Assembly (NCBI RefSeq): GCF_014651135.1
Contig: NZ_BMWH01000011.1
Coordinates: 91,079 to 155,078, forward strand
Direction: 5' to 3'
Source of the DNA: Streptomyces echinoruber
GTDB taxonomy: Bacteria > Actinomycetota > Actinomycetes > Streptomycetales > Streptomycetaceae
DNA: 64,000 nucleotides
Within the stretch, counting starts at the first letter, position 1, and each line of letters starts with the position of its first letter. The position numbers and the translations under genes were made by a program. A model generated the notes under the pieces. The model was not told the DNA's origin, did not search any database, and saw only the letters and a list, made by a program, of their open reading frames with translations. Shown here in pieces: positions 32,597 to 40,413 of the stretch.

Positions 32597-33766
32597 CTAC
32601 CCCGCTGATTCCTCGTTCACGTAGACGCGAGGAACACGCGTTCCGATGCGAGTGACGATCTCGTACGCGATGGTCCCGGCCGCCTGCGCCCAGTCCTCGG
32701 CGGTGGGCTCCCCCCGGTCGCCGGGCCCGAACAGCACCGCCTCCGCGCCGGCCGGCGGCTCGTCGCCGCCGAGGTCGACCACGAACTGGTCCATCGCGAC
32801 CCGCCCGGCGACCGTGCGCCACTTGCCGCCGACCAGCACCGGGCCGGTTCCGGAGGCGTGCCGCGGGATGCCGTCCGCGTAGCCGAGGGGCACCAGACCG
32901 AGGGTGGTGTCGCCCGGGGTGACGTAGTGGTGGCCGTAGCTCACGCCGTGCCCGCCCGGCACCCGCTTGACCAGCGCCAGCGACGCGCTCAGGCGCATCA
33001 CCGGGCGCAGCCCGAAGTCGGCCGGGGCGCCCAGCTCGGGGCTGGGCGAGATGCCGTACAGGGCGATACCGGGGCGGACCAGGTCGAAATGGGCCTCGGG
33101 CAGGGTGAGGACGGCCGGCGAGTTCGCGATGTGCCGCACCTCGGGCTTAAGGCCCTGCGCCTCGGCGTACGCCACCATCTCCCGGAAACGGGTGAGTTGC
33201 GCGGCGATGGACGGGTGCCCCGGCTCGTCGGCGCACGCGAGGTGCGACCACAGCCCGGTGACCCGGATCAGCCCCGCCCGCTCGGCACGCCGGGCCGCCG
33301 CCACCAACTCGGCCCAGTCCTCCCCGGGCTGGCAGCCGCCCCGCCCGAGCCCGGTGTCTGCCTTGAGCTGCACCCGCGCGACCCGGCCGGCGCTCCGCGC
33401 CGCCGCACCGACCTCCGCCAGCGCCCACAAGGCGCTCACCGACACGTCGAGGTCGGCCTCGACCGCCTCCCGCCACGGCCCGCCCGGCACCCACAGCCAG
33501 CACATGATCCGCCCGTCCAGGCCCGCCGCGCGCAGCGCCAGCGCCTCCTCGGGCGTGGCCGTGCCCAGCCAGGCGGCGCCCGCCGCGCGGGCCGCCCGGG
33601 CGCACCGGACGGCGCCGTGGCCGTACCCGTCCGCCTTGACGACGGCCATCAGCGCCGCCCGGGGCGCCCGCGCGCGCAGCGCGCGCACGTTGGCCCGCAG
33701 AGCGGCCAGATCGATCTCGGCGCGGGCGCGCAGCGGCGCGCTCCACGGGGGTGCACTCTCGTTCAT
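32597..33766 (-). CDS. alr: Alanine racemase
   Basis: 389 residues. Interconverts L- and D-alanine for peptidoglycan. The PLP lysine is K44 in MAVVKADGYGHGAVRCARAA, and the second catalytic base is the Tyr in GVSYGHHYVTPG. Other conserved parts: RHIANSPAVL, DLVRPGIALYG, VPLGYADGIPRH, and VAGRVAMDQFVVDLGG. Length matches the family. In the alr-hydrolase-tsaE order on the minus strand, 40 bp before the hydrolase start. Confidence 0.97.
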   Translation of the reverse strand: MNESAPPWSAPLRARAEIDLAALRANVRALRARAPRAALMAVVKADGYGHGAVRCARAARAAGAAWLGTATPEEALALRAAGLDGRIMCWLWVPGGPWREAVEADLDVSVSALWALAEVGAAARSAGRVARVQLKADTGLGRGGCQPGEDWAELVAAARRAERAGLIRVTGLWSHLACADEPGHPSIAAQLTRFREMVAYAEAQGLKPEVRHIANSPAVLTLPEAHFDLVRPGIALYGISPSPELGAPADFGLRPVMRLSASLALVKRVPGGHGVSYGHHYVTPGDTTLGLVPLGYADGIPRHASGTGPVLVGGKWRTVAGRVAMDQFVVDLGGDEPPAGAEAVLFGPGDRGEPTAEDWAQAAGTIAYEIVTRIGTRVPRVYVNEESAG

Positions 33767-34075
33767 CGCGCCCCCAGTGTCTCAGAGGGGTGGGACGGGC
33801 CTGTTCCGGCTCCCGTTGCCGGACGGATATTCCACATACCCGGCGACGGGCCGGGGAGCCATCGGGGCGGTGGCCTTGTATCGGCGATACCGGCAACACC
33901 GGTGATACCGGCGAGGGGCGGCTGACTCGGCAAATCATCCAAACTACGCAAACCGCCCAATCTGCGCGCCTCGTGGGCCTTCGCGCCTCTTCGGCACCCC
34001 GGGCTCCGCCGGCGCCCGCCCCGCCGGGCGCCGGGCGCCGCGCCCCCTGAGCCCCGCGCCCTGCGCGGTCCCGCG
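33767..34075. other. Spacer between nnr and alr
   Basis: 309 bp with no supportable gene. It contains short imperfect repeats GGCGATACCGGCAACACCGG at 33883-33915 (alternating GATACCGG/AACACCGG). An AT-richer stretch (CAAATCATCCAAACTACGC, about 33931-33950) may be promoter sequence for alr on the minus strand. Confidence 0.6.
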
Positions 34076-35512
34076 TCAGTCCCGTACGCTCCGCCAGGCC
34101 CGGGGGATGGCCTCGGCGACGTCGTGCGCCCCCACCGGTGCCCCCTGTGCGGCGAACCGCCCCGCGAGGCCGTGCAGGTACGCGGCCACGCTGCCCGCGT
34201 CGAGGGCCGGCAGGCCCGCCGCCAGCAGCGATCCCGCCAGCCCGGACAGCACGTCCCCGCTGCCGGCGGTGGCGAGCCAGGGCGTGCCGGTCGGGTTGAC
34301 CCGCACCGGGCCGCCGGACGGGTCGGCGACGAGCGTGGTGGAGCCCTTGAGCAGGACGGTCGCCCGGTAACGCGCCGCCAGTTCGCGCGCACTGGCCAGC
34401 CGCGCCGCCTCGACCCGCTCCCGGTCCACTCCCAGCAGCGCGGCGGCCTCCCCGGCGTGCGGGGTCATCAGCGTCGGCGCGGTGCGCCGCCGCACCGCCT
34501 CCCGGTCCGCCAGCCGCAGCCCGTCCGCGTCCAGCAGCACCGGCACGTCGGCCTCCAGCACCTCCGCCACGGTCGCCGCGTCGTCCCCGGCCCCCGGCCC
34601 GACGACCCAGGCCTGCACCCGCCCGGCCTGGCGCGGGCCCCGGTCGGAGACGAGCGTCTCGGGGAAGCGGGCGATGACGGCCTGCCCGGCGGGCCCGACG
34701 TACCGCACCGCCCCGGCCCCGCCGCGCAGCGCGCCGGAGACGGCGAGCACGGCGGCCCCCGGATAGCGCGCGGACCCGGCGGCGACCCCGACGACCCCGC
34801 GCCGGTACTTGTCGCTCTCGGCGGCGGGCGCCGGCAGCAGGCGGGCCACGTCGGCGTGCTGAAGGGCCACCAGTTCGGGCCGGGCGGGCAGCAGTTCGCC
34901 CAGCCCGATGTCGACGAACCGGACCGTGCCGGCGTACTCCCGGCCCGGGTCGACGAGCAGGCCCGGCTTGTGCGCGCCGAAGGTGACGGTCACGTCGGCA
35001 CGGACGGCGGCGCCGTGCACCTCGCCGCTGTCGGCCTCGATGCCGCTGGGCAGGTCGACGGCGACGACGAGGGCCCGGGAGGCGGCGGCGCGCGCGGCGA
35101 GCGGCGCGGCGTCCGGCCGCAGCCCGCCCCGGCCGCCGATGCCGACGATCCCGTCGACGACGAGGTCGGCCCGGTCGATCAGCTCCTCGGCGGTCCCGGG
35201 CCGCGCGACGCGCCCGCCGGCCCGGCGCAGCGCCGCGAGCCCCCCGGCGTGCGCCCGCTCGGGCCGCAGCAGGACCGCGGTCACGCCCGCGCCGCGCCGG
35301 GCGAGGCGCGCGCCGGCGTACAGGGCGTCACCTCCGTTGTCCCCGCTGCCGACCAGCAGCACCACCCGGCTGCCGTACACCCGTCCGAGCAGGTCCGCAC
35401 ACGCGGCGGCCAGCCCCGCGGCGGCGCGCTGCATCAGCGCGCCTTCCGGAAGCCGCGCCATCAGCTCGCGTTCGGCCGCCCTCACCGTCTCTACGCTGTA
35501 CGCGGTACGCAT
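34076..35512 (-). CDS. nnr: Bifunctional NAD(P)H-hydrate epimerase / ADP- or ATP-dependent dehydratase
   Basis: 478 residues. The N-terminal YjeF_N domain (about 1-215) epimerises damaged NADHX/NADPHX: LVGSGDNGGDALYAGARLAR and VDLPSGIEADSG. The C-terminal carbohydrate-kinase-like domain (about 225-478) is the dehydratase: GVVGVAAGSARYPGAAVLAV, LMTPHAGEAAALLGVDRERV and TAGSGDVLSGLAGSLLA. Lies 63 bp downstream of acpS, as commonly found in actinobacteria. Confidence 0.96.
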   Translation of the reverse strand: MRTAYSVETVRAAERELMARLPEGALMQRAAAGLAAACADLLGRVYGSRVVLLVGSGDNGGDALYAGARLARRGAGVTAVLLRPERAHAGGLAALRRAGGRVARPGTAEELIDRADLVVDGIVGIGGRGGLRPDAAPLAARAAASRALVVAVDLPSGIEADSGEVHGAAVRADVTVTFGAHKPGLLVDPGREYAGTVRFVDIGLGELLPARPELVALQHADVARLLPAPAAESDKYRRGVVGVAAGSARYPGAAVLAVSGALRGGAGAVRYVGPAGQAVIARFPETLVSDRGPRQAGRVQAWVVGPGAGDDAATVAEVLEADVPVLLDADGLRLADREAVRRRTAPTLMTPHAGEAAALLGVDRERVEAARLASARELAARYRATVLLKGSTTLVADPSGGPVRVNPTGTPWLATAGSGDVLSGLAGSLLAAGLPALDAGSVAAYLHGLAGRFAAQGAPVGAHDVAEAIPRAWRSVRD

Positions 35513-35575
35513 GCCGTCGAGTCTCCCCCAGCGCGCCCCGCCGCCGCACCCGGGCGCCCGCGCACGCCCCGGGTC

Positions 35576-35947
35576 TCATCCCTCCGCGATCACCACCGCC
35601 GACGCCACCCCGGCGTCATGGCTCAGCGACACGTGCCACGACCGCACCCCGAGCTCCTCCGCCCGGGCCGCCACCGTCCCCGTCACCCGCAGCCGCGGCT
35701 GCCCGCCGTCCTCGACGTACACCTCGGCGTCGGTCCAGTGCAGTCCGCCGGGCGCCCCCAGCGCCTTGGCGACCGCCTCCTTGGCCGCGAACCGCGCCGC
35801 CAGCGACGCCACTCCGCGCCGCTCCCCGCTCGGCAGCAGCAACTCCCCGGGCAGGAACAGCCGTTGCACCAGTCCCGGAGTCCGCTCCAGCGACTGCGCG
35901 AACCGCTCGATCTCGGCCACGTCGATCCCGACCCCGATGATGCTCAT
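35576..35947 (-). CDS. acpS: Holo-[acyl-carrier-protein] synthase
   Basis: 123 residues from the ATG at 35947. Transfers 4'-phosphopantetheine from CoA to acyl carrier proteins. Motifs: IIGVGIDVAEIERFAQSLER (Mg-binding Asp), SLAARFAAKEAVAKALG (Glu and Lys), and WHVSLSHDAGVASAVVI. The length is normal for trimeric AcpS. The frame continues upstream but that is repeat sequence. Confidence 0.97.
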   Translation of the reverse strand: MSIIGVGIDVAEIERFAQSLERTPGLVQRLFLPGELLLPSGERRGVASLAARFAAKEAVAKALGAPGGLHWTDAEVYVEDGGQPRLRVTGTVAARAEELGVRSWHVSLSHDAGVASAVVIAEG

Positions 35948-36047
35948 GCCGGGCACTCTACGCAGGCGGCCGGGCCGGCGGCGCGGACGCCGGGCGCGGA
36001 GGCGGGCACGCACGGGGCGCGGGCACGGGCCCGCACGGGCCCCGACC

Positions 36048-36138
36048 GCGGACGGACACGAACCCGGCCGCGGTCCCAGCCGCGGACGGACACGAACCCG
36101 GCCGCGGCCCCGGTCGCGGACGGACACGAACCCGGCCA
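36048..36138. repeat. 34-bp tandem repeat
   Basis: Units begin at 36048, 36082 and 36116 (GCGGACGGACACGAACCCGG...), the third one partial. Part of the 306-bp spacer 35948-36253 between acpS and the small hydrophobic protein; the rest is GCACGGGCC-type simple sequence and one hairpin. Confidence 0.9.
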
Positions 36139-36149
36139 CGCACACGCGC

Positions 36150-36180
36150 GGGCCCCGGCCGCGCTCCGCGACCGGGGCCC
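36150..36180 (-). terminator. Candidate terminator downstream of the hydrophobic-protein gene
   Basis: GGGCCCCGG at 36150-36158 pairs with CCGGGGCCC at 36172-36180; the 13-nt loop contains a further CGCG/CGCG pairing. It is 74 bp past the stop codon of the minus-strand gene. Confidence 0.6.
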
Positions 36181-36253
36181 CGCCGCTACGGCGTCGACGA
36201 CCGCCGCAGGCCATCCGCAGGCCGTCCGCAAGCCACTACCGGCGCTATCAGCG

Positions 36254-36424
36254 CTACCAGCGGTACCAGCGGCCGCGCCGGCCTCCCGTGCCGGCCGGGC
36301 GGACGACGAAGCCCAGCAGCCACAGCACCAGGACGATCGCCGCGATCCACCACAGCGCCTTCAGGGCGAAGCCCGCGCCGAAGAGGATCACGGCCAGCAG
36401 GAGAACCAGAAGAAGGGGAACCAT
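36254..36424 (-). CDS. 56-residue hydrophobic membrane protein
   Basis: Complete small gene: ATG at 36422-36424 with GGAGG 10 nt upstream, TAG at 36254. Two adjoining membrane segments (VPLLLVLLLAVILFGAGFAL, then LWWIAAIVLVLWLLGFVV) and an Arg/Trp-rich tail (RPAGTGGRRGRWYRW). Streptomyces genomes encode several such hydrophobic proteins, mostly stress-linked and of unknown function. Likely shares the region after glmS but has its own ribosome site. Confidence 0.8.
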   Translation of the reverse strand: MVPLLLVLLLAVILFGAGFALKALWWIAAIVLVLWLLGFVVRPAGTGGRRGRWYRW

Positions 36425-36529
36425 TTCGCATCAACCTCCGGTCCTCCGGGTGCCCGCGACCGGCCGGGAACACGCACTCGAAATTCACGGTTTTTCCATC
36501 AAATCCCGGGGAATCCGCACGAGTTCGCC

Positions 36530-38377
36530 CTATTCCACGGTCACCGACTTGGCCAGGTTGCGCGGTTGGTCCACCTCGTTGCCCCGGGCCGTGGCGAGTT
36601 CGCAGGCGAAGACCTGCAGCGGCACCGTGGCGACCAGCGGCTGCAGCAGCGTGGGCGTGGCCGGGATCCGCACGAGGTGGTCGGCGTAGGGCACGACCGC
36701 CTCGTCGCCCTCCTCGGCGATGACGATGGTGCGCGCGCCGCGGGCCCGGATCTCCTGGATGTTGGAGACGATCTTGTCGTGGAGCACCGACCGCCCGCGC
36801 GGCGAGGGGACGATCACGACGACCGGCAGGTCCTCCTCGATCAGCGCGATCGGCCCGTGCTTCAGCTCGCCGGCCGCGAAGCCCTCGGCGTGCATGTAGG
36901 CGAGCTCCTTGAGCTTGAGCGCGCCCTCCAGCGCCACCGGGTAGCCCACGTGCCGGCCCAGGAACAGCACGGTGTTCTTGTCGGCGAGAGCGCGCGCCAG
37001 CTCCCGCACCGGTTCCATCGTCTCCAGGACCCGCTCGACCGCGCCGGCGATCTGCGACAGGTCCCGGATGACGGCCTGGATCTCGTCGCCCCACTTGGTG
37101 CCGCGCACCTGCCCCAGGTACAGGGCGACCAGGTAGCACGCCACGAGCTGGGTCAGGAACGCCTTGGTCGACGCCACCGCCACCTCCGGCCCGGCGTGCG
37201 TGTACAGCACCGCGTCCGACTCGCGCGGAATGGTGGAGCCGTTGGTGTTGCAGATCGCCAGCACCTTCGAGCCCTGCTCGCGGGCGTGCCGCAGGGCCAT
37301 CAGGGTGTCCATGGTCTCGCCGGACTGGGAGATGGCGATGACCAGGGTCCGCGCGTCCAGGATGGGGTCCCGGTAGCGGAACTCGCTGGCCAGCTCCACC
37401 TCGCACGGGATGCGCGTCCAGTGCTCGATGGCGTACTTGGCGATCAGCCCGGCGTGGAAGGCCGTGCCGCAGGCGACGATGACGACCTTGTCGACCTCCC
37501 GCAGCTCGGAGGCGGAGATGCGGACCTCGTCCAGGGTCAGCGAGCCGGAGGCGTCGATGCGGCCCAGCAGCGTGTCGGCGACCGCCTTGGGCTGCTCGGC
37601 GATCTCCTTGAGCATGAAGTAGTCGTAGCCGCCCTTCTCCGCCGCCGAGGCGTCCCAGTCGACGTGGTAGGACCGCACCTCGGCGGGGTTGCCGTCGAAG
37701 TCGGTGACGGTCGCGCCGTCGCGGCGCAGCTCCACCACCTGGTCCTGGCCCAGTTCGATCGCCGAGCGCGTGTGGGCGATGAACGCGGCGACGTCCGAGG
37801 CGAGGAAGGCCTCGTCCTCGCCGATCCCCACCACCAGCGGCGAGTTGCGGCGCGCGCCGACCACCACGTCCGGCTCGTCGGCGTGCACCGCGACCAGCGT
37901 GAACGCGCCCTCCAGCCGCCGGCACACCAGCCGCATCGCCTCGCCCAGGTCGGCGCAGGAGGAGAACTCCTCGGCGAGCAGGTGCGCCACGACCTCGGTG
38001 TCCGTCTCGGAGGCCAGCGTGTGCCCGCGCTCGGCCAACTCGCCCCGCAGCGCGGCGAAGTTCTCGATGATGCCGTTGTGGACCACCGCGACCCGGCCCG
38101 CGTTGTCGAGGTGCGGGTGGGCGTTGGCGTCGGTCGGCCCGCCGTGCGTGGCCCACCGCGTGTGCCCGATGCCCGTCGAACCCGTCGGCAGCGGCCGTTC
38201 GACCAGCTCCTTCTCCAGGTTCACCAGTTTCCCGGCCTTCTTCGCCGCCGCCAGCCCGCCGTCCGCGAGCACGGCGACGCCCGCCGAGTCGTATCCCCGG
38301 TACTCCAGCCGCTTCAGCCCGGCCATCACGACCTCGAGCGCCGACTGCGACCCCACGTATCCCACGATTCCGCACAT
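36530..38377 (-). CDS. glmS: Glutamine--fructose-6-phosphate aminotransferase (isomerizing)
   Basis: 615 residues from the ATG at 38375-38377. Makes glucosamine-6-phosphate, feeding UDP-GlcNAc synthesis with glmM, which is also in this window. Catalytic Cys2 begins the glutaminase domain (CGIVGYVGSQSALEVVMAGL, RLEYRGYDSAGVAVL, GHTRWATHGGPTD). Two SIS domains follow: VACGTAFHAGLIAKY, AISQSGETMDTLMALRHARE and LGRHVGYPVALEGALKLKEL. It ends DQPRNLAKSVTVE, the usual C terminus with the catalytic Lys. Confidence 0.97.
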   Translation of the reverse strand: MCGIVGYVGSQSALEVVMAGLKRLEYRGYDSAGVAVLADGGLAAAKKAGKLVNLEKELVERPLPTGSTGIGHTRWATHGGPTDANAHPHLDNAGRVAVVHNGIIENFAALRGELAERGHTLASETDTEVVAHLLAEEFSSCADLGEAMRLVCRRLEGAFTLVAVHADEPDVVVGARRNSPLVVGIGEDEAFLASDVAAFIAHTRSAIELGQDQVVELRRDGATVTDFDGNPAEVRSYHVDWDASAAEKGGYDYFMLKEIAEQPKAVADTLLGRIDASGSLTLDEVRISASELREVDKVVIVACGTAFHAGLIAKYAIEHWTRIPCEVELASEFRYRDPILDARTLVIAISQSGETMDTLMALRHAREQGSKVLAICNTNGSTIPRESDAVLYTHAGPEVAVASTKAFLTQLVACYLVALYLGQVRGTKWGDEIQAVIRDLSQIAGAVERVLETMEPVRELARALADKNTVLFLGRHVGYPVALEGALKLKELAYMHAEGFAAGELKHGPIALIEEDLPVVVIVPSPRGRSVLHDKIVSNIQEIRARGARTIVIAEEGDEAVVPYADHLVRIPATPTLLQPLVATVPLQVFACELATARGNEVDQPRNLAKSVTVE

Positions 38378-38749
38378 GGGCCGCAGCCTACGGGCGCGCC
38401 CCGGCCCGTTTCCGTCACTCCGTGCCCGATTTCGGAAATTCCCGCCGGAGTACGCACCGCCCGCCCCGCGGCACCGGTGGAGGAGGCCGCCCCTGGCGTT
38501 TTCGGGACACGGCTCCAGAAGCGCGGGCAATCGCGCCTCCGCCAGACCCGGAGCACTGCAAAGCCACCGCTCCGAACCATGAGGCCACTACGAACGGTAC
38601 GTCGGCGCAGGCAGACTGATCGGTAGGACCTCCGAGCAGACCGGGAAAAAGCCGACCTCATGGTTCATCGTCGTGCAGGACAAGTGGAGGGCGTCCGCAC
38701 GATGCGTCCGATCGGGAAGCCGGCAGTCCGCCGGGGAGGGGGATGAGGC
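38378..38749. other. Divergent spacer upstream of glmS
   Basis: 372 bp between glmS (minus) and the small gene at 38750 (plus). No ORF stands out. GTACGTCGG and an AT-richer part around 38560-38650 probably contain both promoters. The GGAGGGGGATGAGGC ribosome region of the plus gene is at 38735-38749. Confidence 0.6.
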
Positions 38750-39037
38750 ATGGAGATCCATGTGCGGAACCGGCTGCACGTGCGGGTCTCGGAGAGGATC
38801 GGGGACGACGCCGACGGGAGCTTCCTGAAGGCGTGCCGGGAAGCTCCGGAGGACAGCCACCTGCACGGCGTGCAGTCGGTCGGCGACACGATGTTCAACG
38901 AGCTGCAGGCCGCCCACCTGGTGGCCGAACTCGGCGGGCTCGCCGAGGAGAAGCAGACGGACGTGATCCGTCGCGTGGCGAAGATGGCGCAGGAGGCGGC
39001 CGCCTGCCGTGGCTACCTGTACATCTCGGGAGACTGA
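38750..39037 (+). CDS. Small hypothetical protein, paralogue 1
   Basis: 95 residues, no export signal. Reads EIHVRNRLHVRVSERIGDDA, SFLKACREAPEDSHLHGVQS, VGDTMFNELQAAHLVAELGG, VIRRVAKMAQEAAACRGYLY. Preceded by a GGAGGGGG ribosome site. It is clearly paralogous to the next gene: both share the skeleton FL.ACREAPE...V...GDTM.NE.Q...VAEL..L......V..L...A...RGYL. I do not know the family. Only 15 bp separate the pair, so they are co-transcribed. Confidence 0.8.
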   Translation: MEIHVRNRLHVRVSERIGDDADGSFLKACREAPEDSHLHGVQSVGDTMFNELQAAHLVAELGGLAEEKQTDVIRRVAKMAQEAAACRGYLYISGD

Positions 39038-39052
39038 AGGAAGACGTTCCGT

Positions 39053-39352
39053 ATGCCTCTTGTCATCTACGTGGAGGATCAGAACCACGAACGCATGGCG
39101 AAGACCTATGAGGACCACAAGGAGACCTTCCTGGCCTTGTGCGAGGCGGCGCCGGAGGGCAGCATTCTGCGAGCCGTGAACCGCTATGGCGACACCATGC
39201 TCAACGAGATCCAGCTCAAGCGGTTCGTGGCCGAGCTGAACCGGTTGCCCGATGACAGGAAGAACAGCACGGTGCGGAAGCTCGTCGCCGCGGCTGAGTT
39301 CGCGATCGCCTCCCACGGCTACCTGTTCTTCACCGGGCCGGCACCCGCGTGA
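39053..39352 (+). CDS. Small hypothetical protein, paralogue 2
   Basis: 99 residues: PLVIYVEDQNHERMAKTYED, HKETFLALCEAAPEGSILRA, NRYGDTMLNEIQLKRFVAEL, SHGYLFFTGPAPA. Shares the GDTM-NE-Q core and the terminal GYL motif with the preceding gene, so a tandem duplication. The two could form a heterodimer. Start ATG lies 15 bp past the upstream stop, with GAAGGAAG in the gap. Function unknown. Confidence 0.8.
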   Translation: MPLVIYVEDQNHERMAKTYEDHKETFLALCEAAPEGSILRAVNRYGDTMLNEIQLKRFVAELNRLPDDRKNSTVRKLVAAAEFAIASHGYLFFTGPAPA

Positions 39353-39539
39353 GCCGGTGCCCCATCCGCCGGGCGCGGCGGCAAGTGCGCCGGGACTCGG
39401 CCTCAGGACGGGCCGTCACCGACCCACCCCGACAACACGGCCGGCGCGGCAGAGGCTGCCGCGTGCCCGCCTGAAAGACGCGCCCAGTCACCAGCTCGGC
39501 TCCCACGTCCACACCGTGTTCCCAGGGATGTGACGGTTG

Positions 39540-40172
39540 ATGAAACGCCACGACGAGTTCACGTTCGGCGTCCCCTGGATCACGGAGTTCTTCCACCAGG
39601 ACTGGACGCACGACGCCCCGACGGCGGCCGAAGCGGTGGCCCGCCAGTTCCCGGGGGAACTCGATCCGGCAGCGGTACTGCTGGTGCGCCGTGACGCGCG
39701 GCTCCTCCTCGACCACCTCGCCCCGGACCGGATCGAGGTGCTGTGGGAAGCCTGCACAGCAGAGGAGTCCTTCTTCCCCCGCCGTGCCGCGGACGGCGCC
39801 GAGTGGATGCGCCGGCTGACCGAGGTGTGCGACCGGTGGCTCTCCCGGCGCGCGGACACACCGGCGCTTTCCGACGCCGACAGTTACGAGGGCAGGGAAC
39901 TCGCCGGTCCGGTTCTGGCCGAGGTGGAGGAGTTCAGGAGCGTCATCGGCTCACAGGTGGCGGACGCGCTCACCGAATGCGCCCGGCGCTGTACGCCCGA
40001 TCTCGCCTTCCGCTTCCTCCTCAAGGTTCTGCCCAGGAAGTACTTCACACCGCCGGACAGGTACTTCCATCTGACCCGCGAGCACTATGCGCGGCTGGAG
40101 GACATCGGGACGGCCCTGCGCTACGGCGAGTTCGTCGTCAGCGAGGTGAAGTACCTGGTCGAGGACGGCTGA
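39540..40172 (+). CDS. CdiI-like immunity-family protein
   Basis: 210 residues (ATG at 39540; the preceding codon TTG is an alternative). The N terminus WITEFFHQDWTHDAPTAAEA contains the FxQDW signature of proteins annotated as contact-dependent growth inhibition immunity (CdiI_2-like), here followed by a helical body with RRDARLLLDHLAP, FRFLLKVLPRKYFTPPDRYF, TALRYGEFVVSEVKYLVEDG. In the family, such proteins block an exported toxin delivered by neighbours. No toxin or delivery gene is adjacent here, so it may be an orphan immunity gene. Assignment rests on the short N-terminal motif only. Confidence 0.5.
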   Translation: MKRHDEFTFGVPWITEFFHQDWTHDAPTAAEAVARQFPGELDPAAVLLVRRDARLLLDHLAPDRIEVLWEACTAEESFFPRRAADGAEWMRRLTEVCDRWLSRRADTPALSDADSYEGRELAGPVLAEVEEFRSVIGSQVADALTECARRCTPDLAFRFLLKVLPRKYFTPPDRYFHLTREHYARLEDIGTALRYGEFVVSEVKYLVEDG

Positions 40173-40249
40173 CGGCTCGGCGGAGAGGGCTCACGCGCAC
40201 CACGGGCCCCCTCCGCCCTTCCGGTGCCCGCCGGTGATCGTGCAGGGCG

Positions 40250-40413
40250 GCGTGACGCACCCCCGCCCCGTTCGAACTCCGTCAACAACGGGCTGTGGTC
40301 TCCCCGGTCTCCCCCGTCTCCCGATCTCCCGGTCCCCTCGATGCCCGGAGCGCCCACCGGAACCGTCCGGAGGCGAGTTCCTACGCCGGTCTCACCCGCG
40401 CGGAGCGGAGCGC
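40250..40413 (+). repeat. Left copy of the coaA-derived direct repeat
   Basis: Matches 54011-54156 (upstream region and first about 30 codons of coaA): 164 bp here against 146 bp there, about 90 percent identical by eye outside gaps, including a 23-25-bp insertion in this copy. It lies immediately to the left of the SARP gene and covers its last codons. Confidence 0.9.
40295..40413 (+). pseudogene. Truncated coaA 5' end
   Basis: Plus-strand frame starting GTG reads VSPVSPVS...DARSAHRNRPEASSYAGLTR, then AERSA, against ISPVSSMPRSAHRNRPEATP, then YVDLTRAEWSA in the intact coaA at 54062. Homology stops at 40413, where the sequence becomes the end of the oppositely oriented SARP gene. The small frame contains no functional kinase part. 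Confidence 0.85.

Noticed and set aside
34124..38626. A 1500-codon open frame on the plus strand
   Set aside because: It is the antisense shadow of nnr, acpS and glmS; composition is Arg/Gly/Pro/His-rich without domains, which is normal for the complementary frame of high-GC genes.
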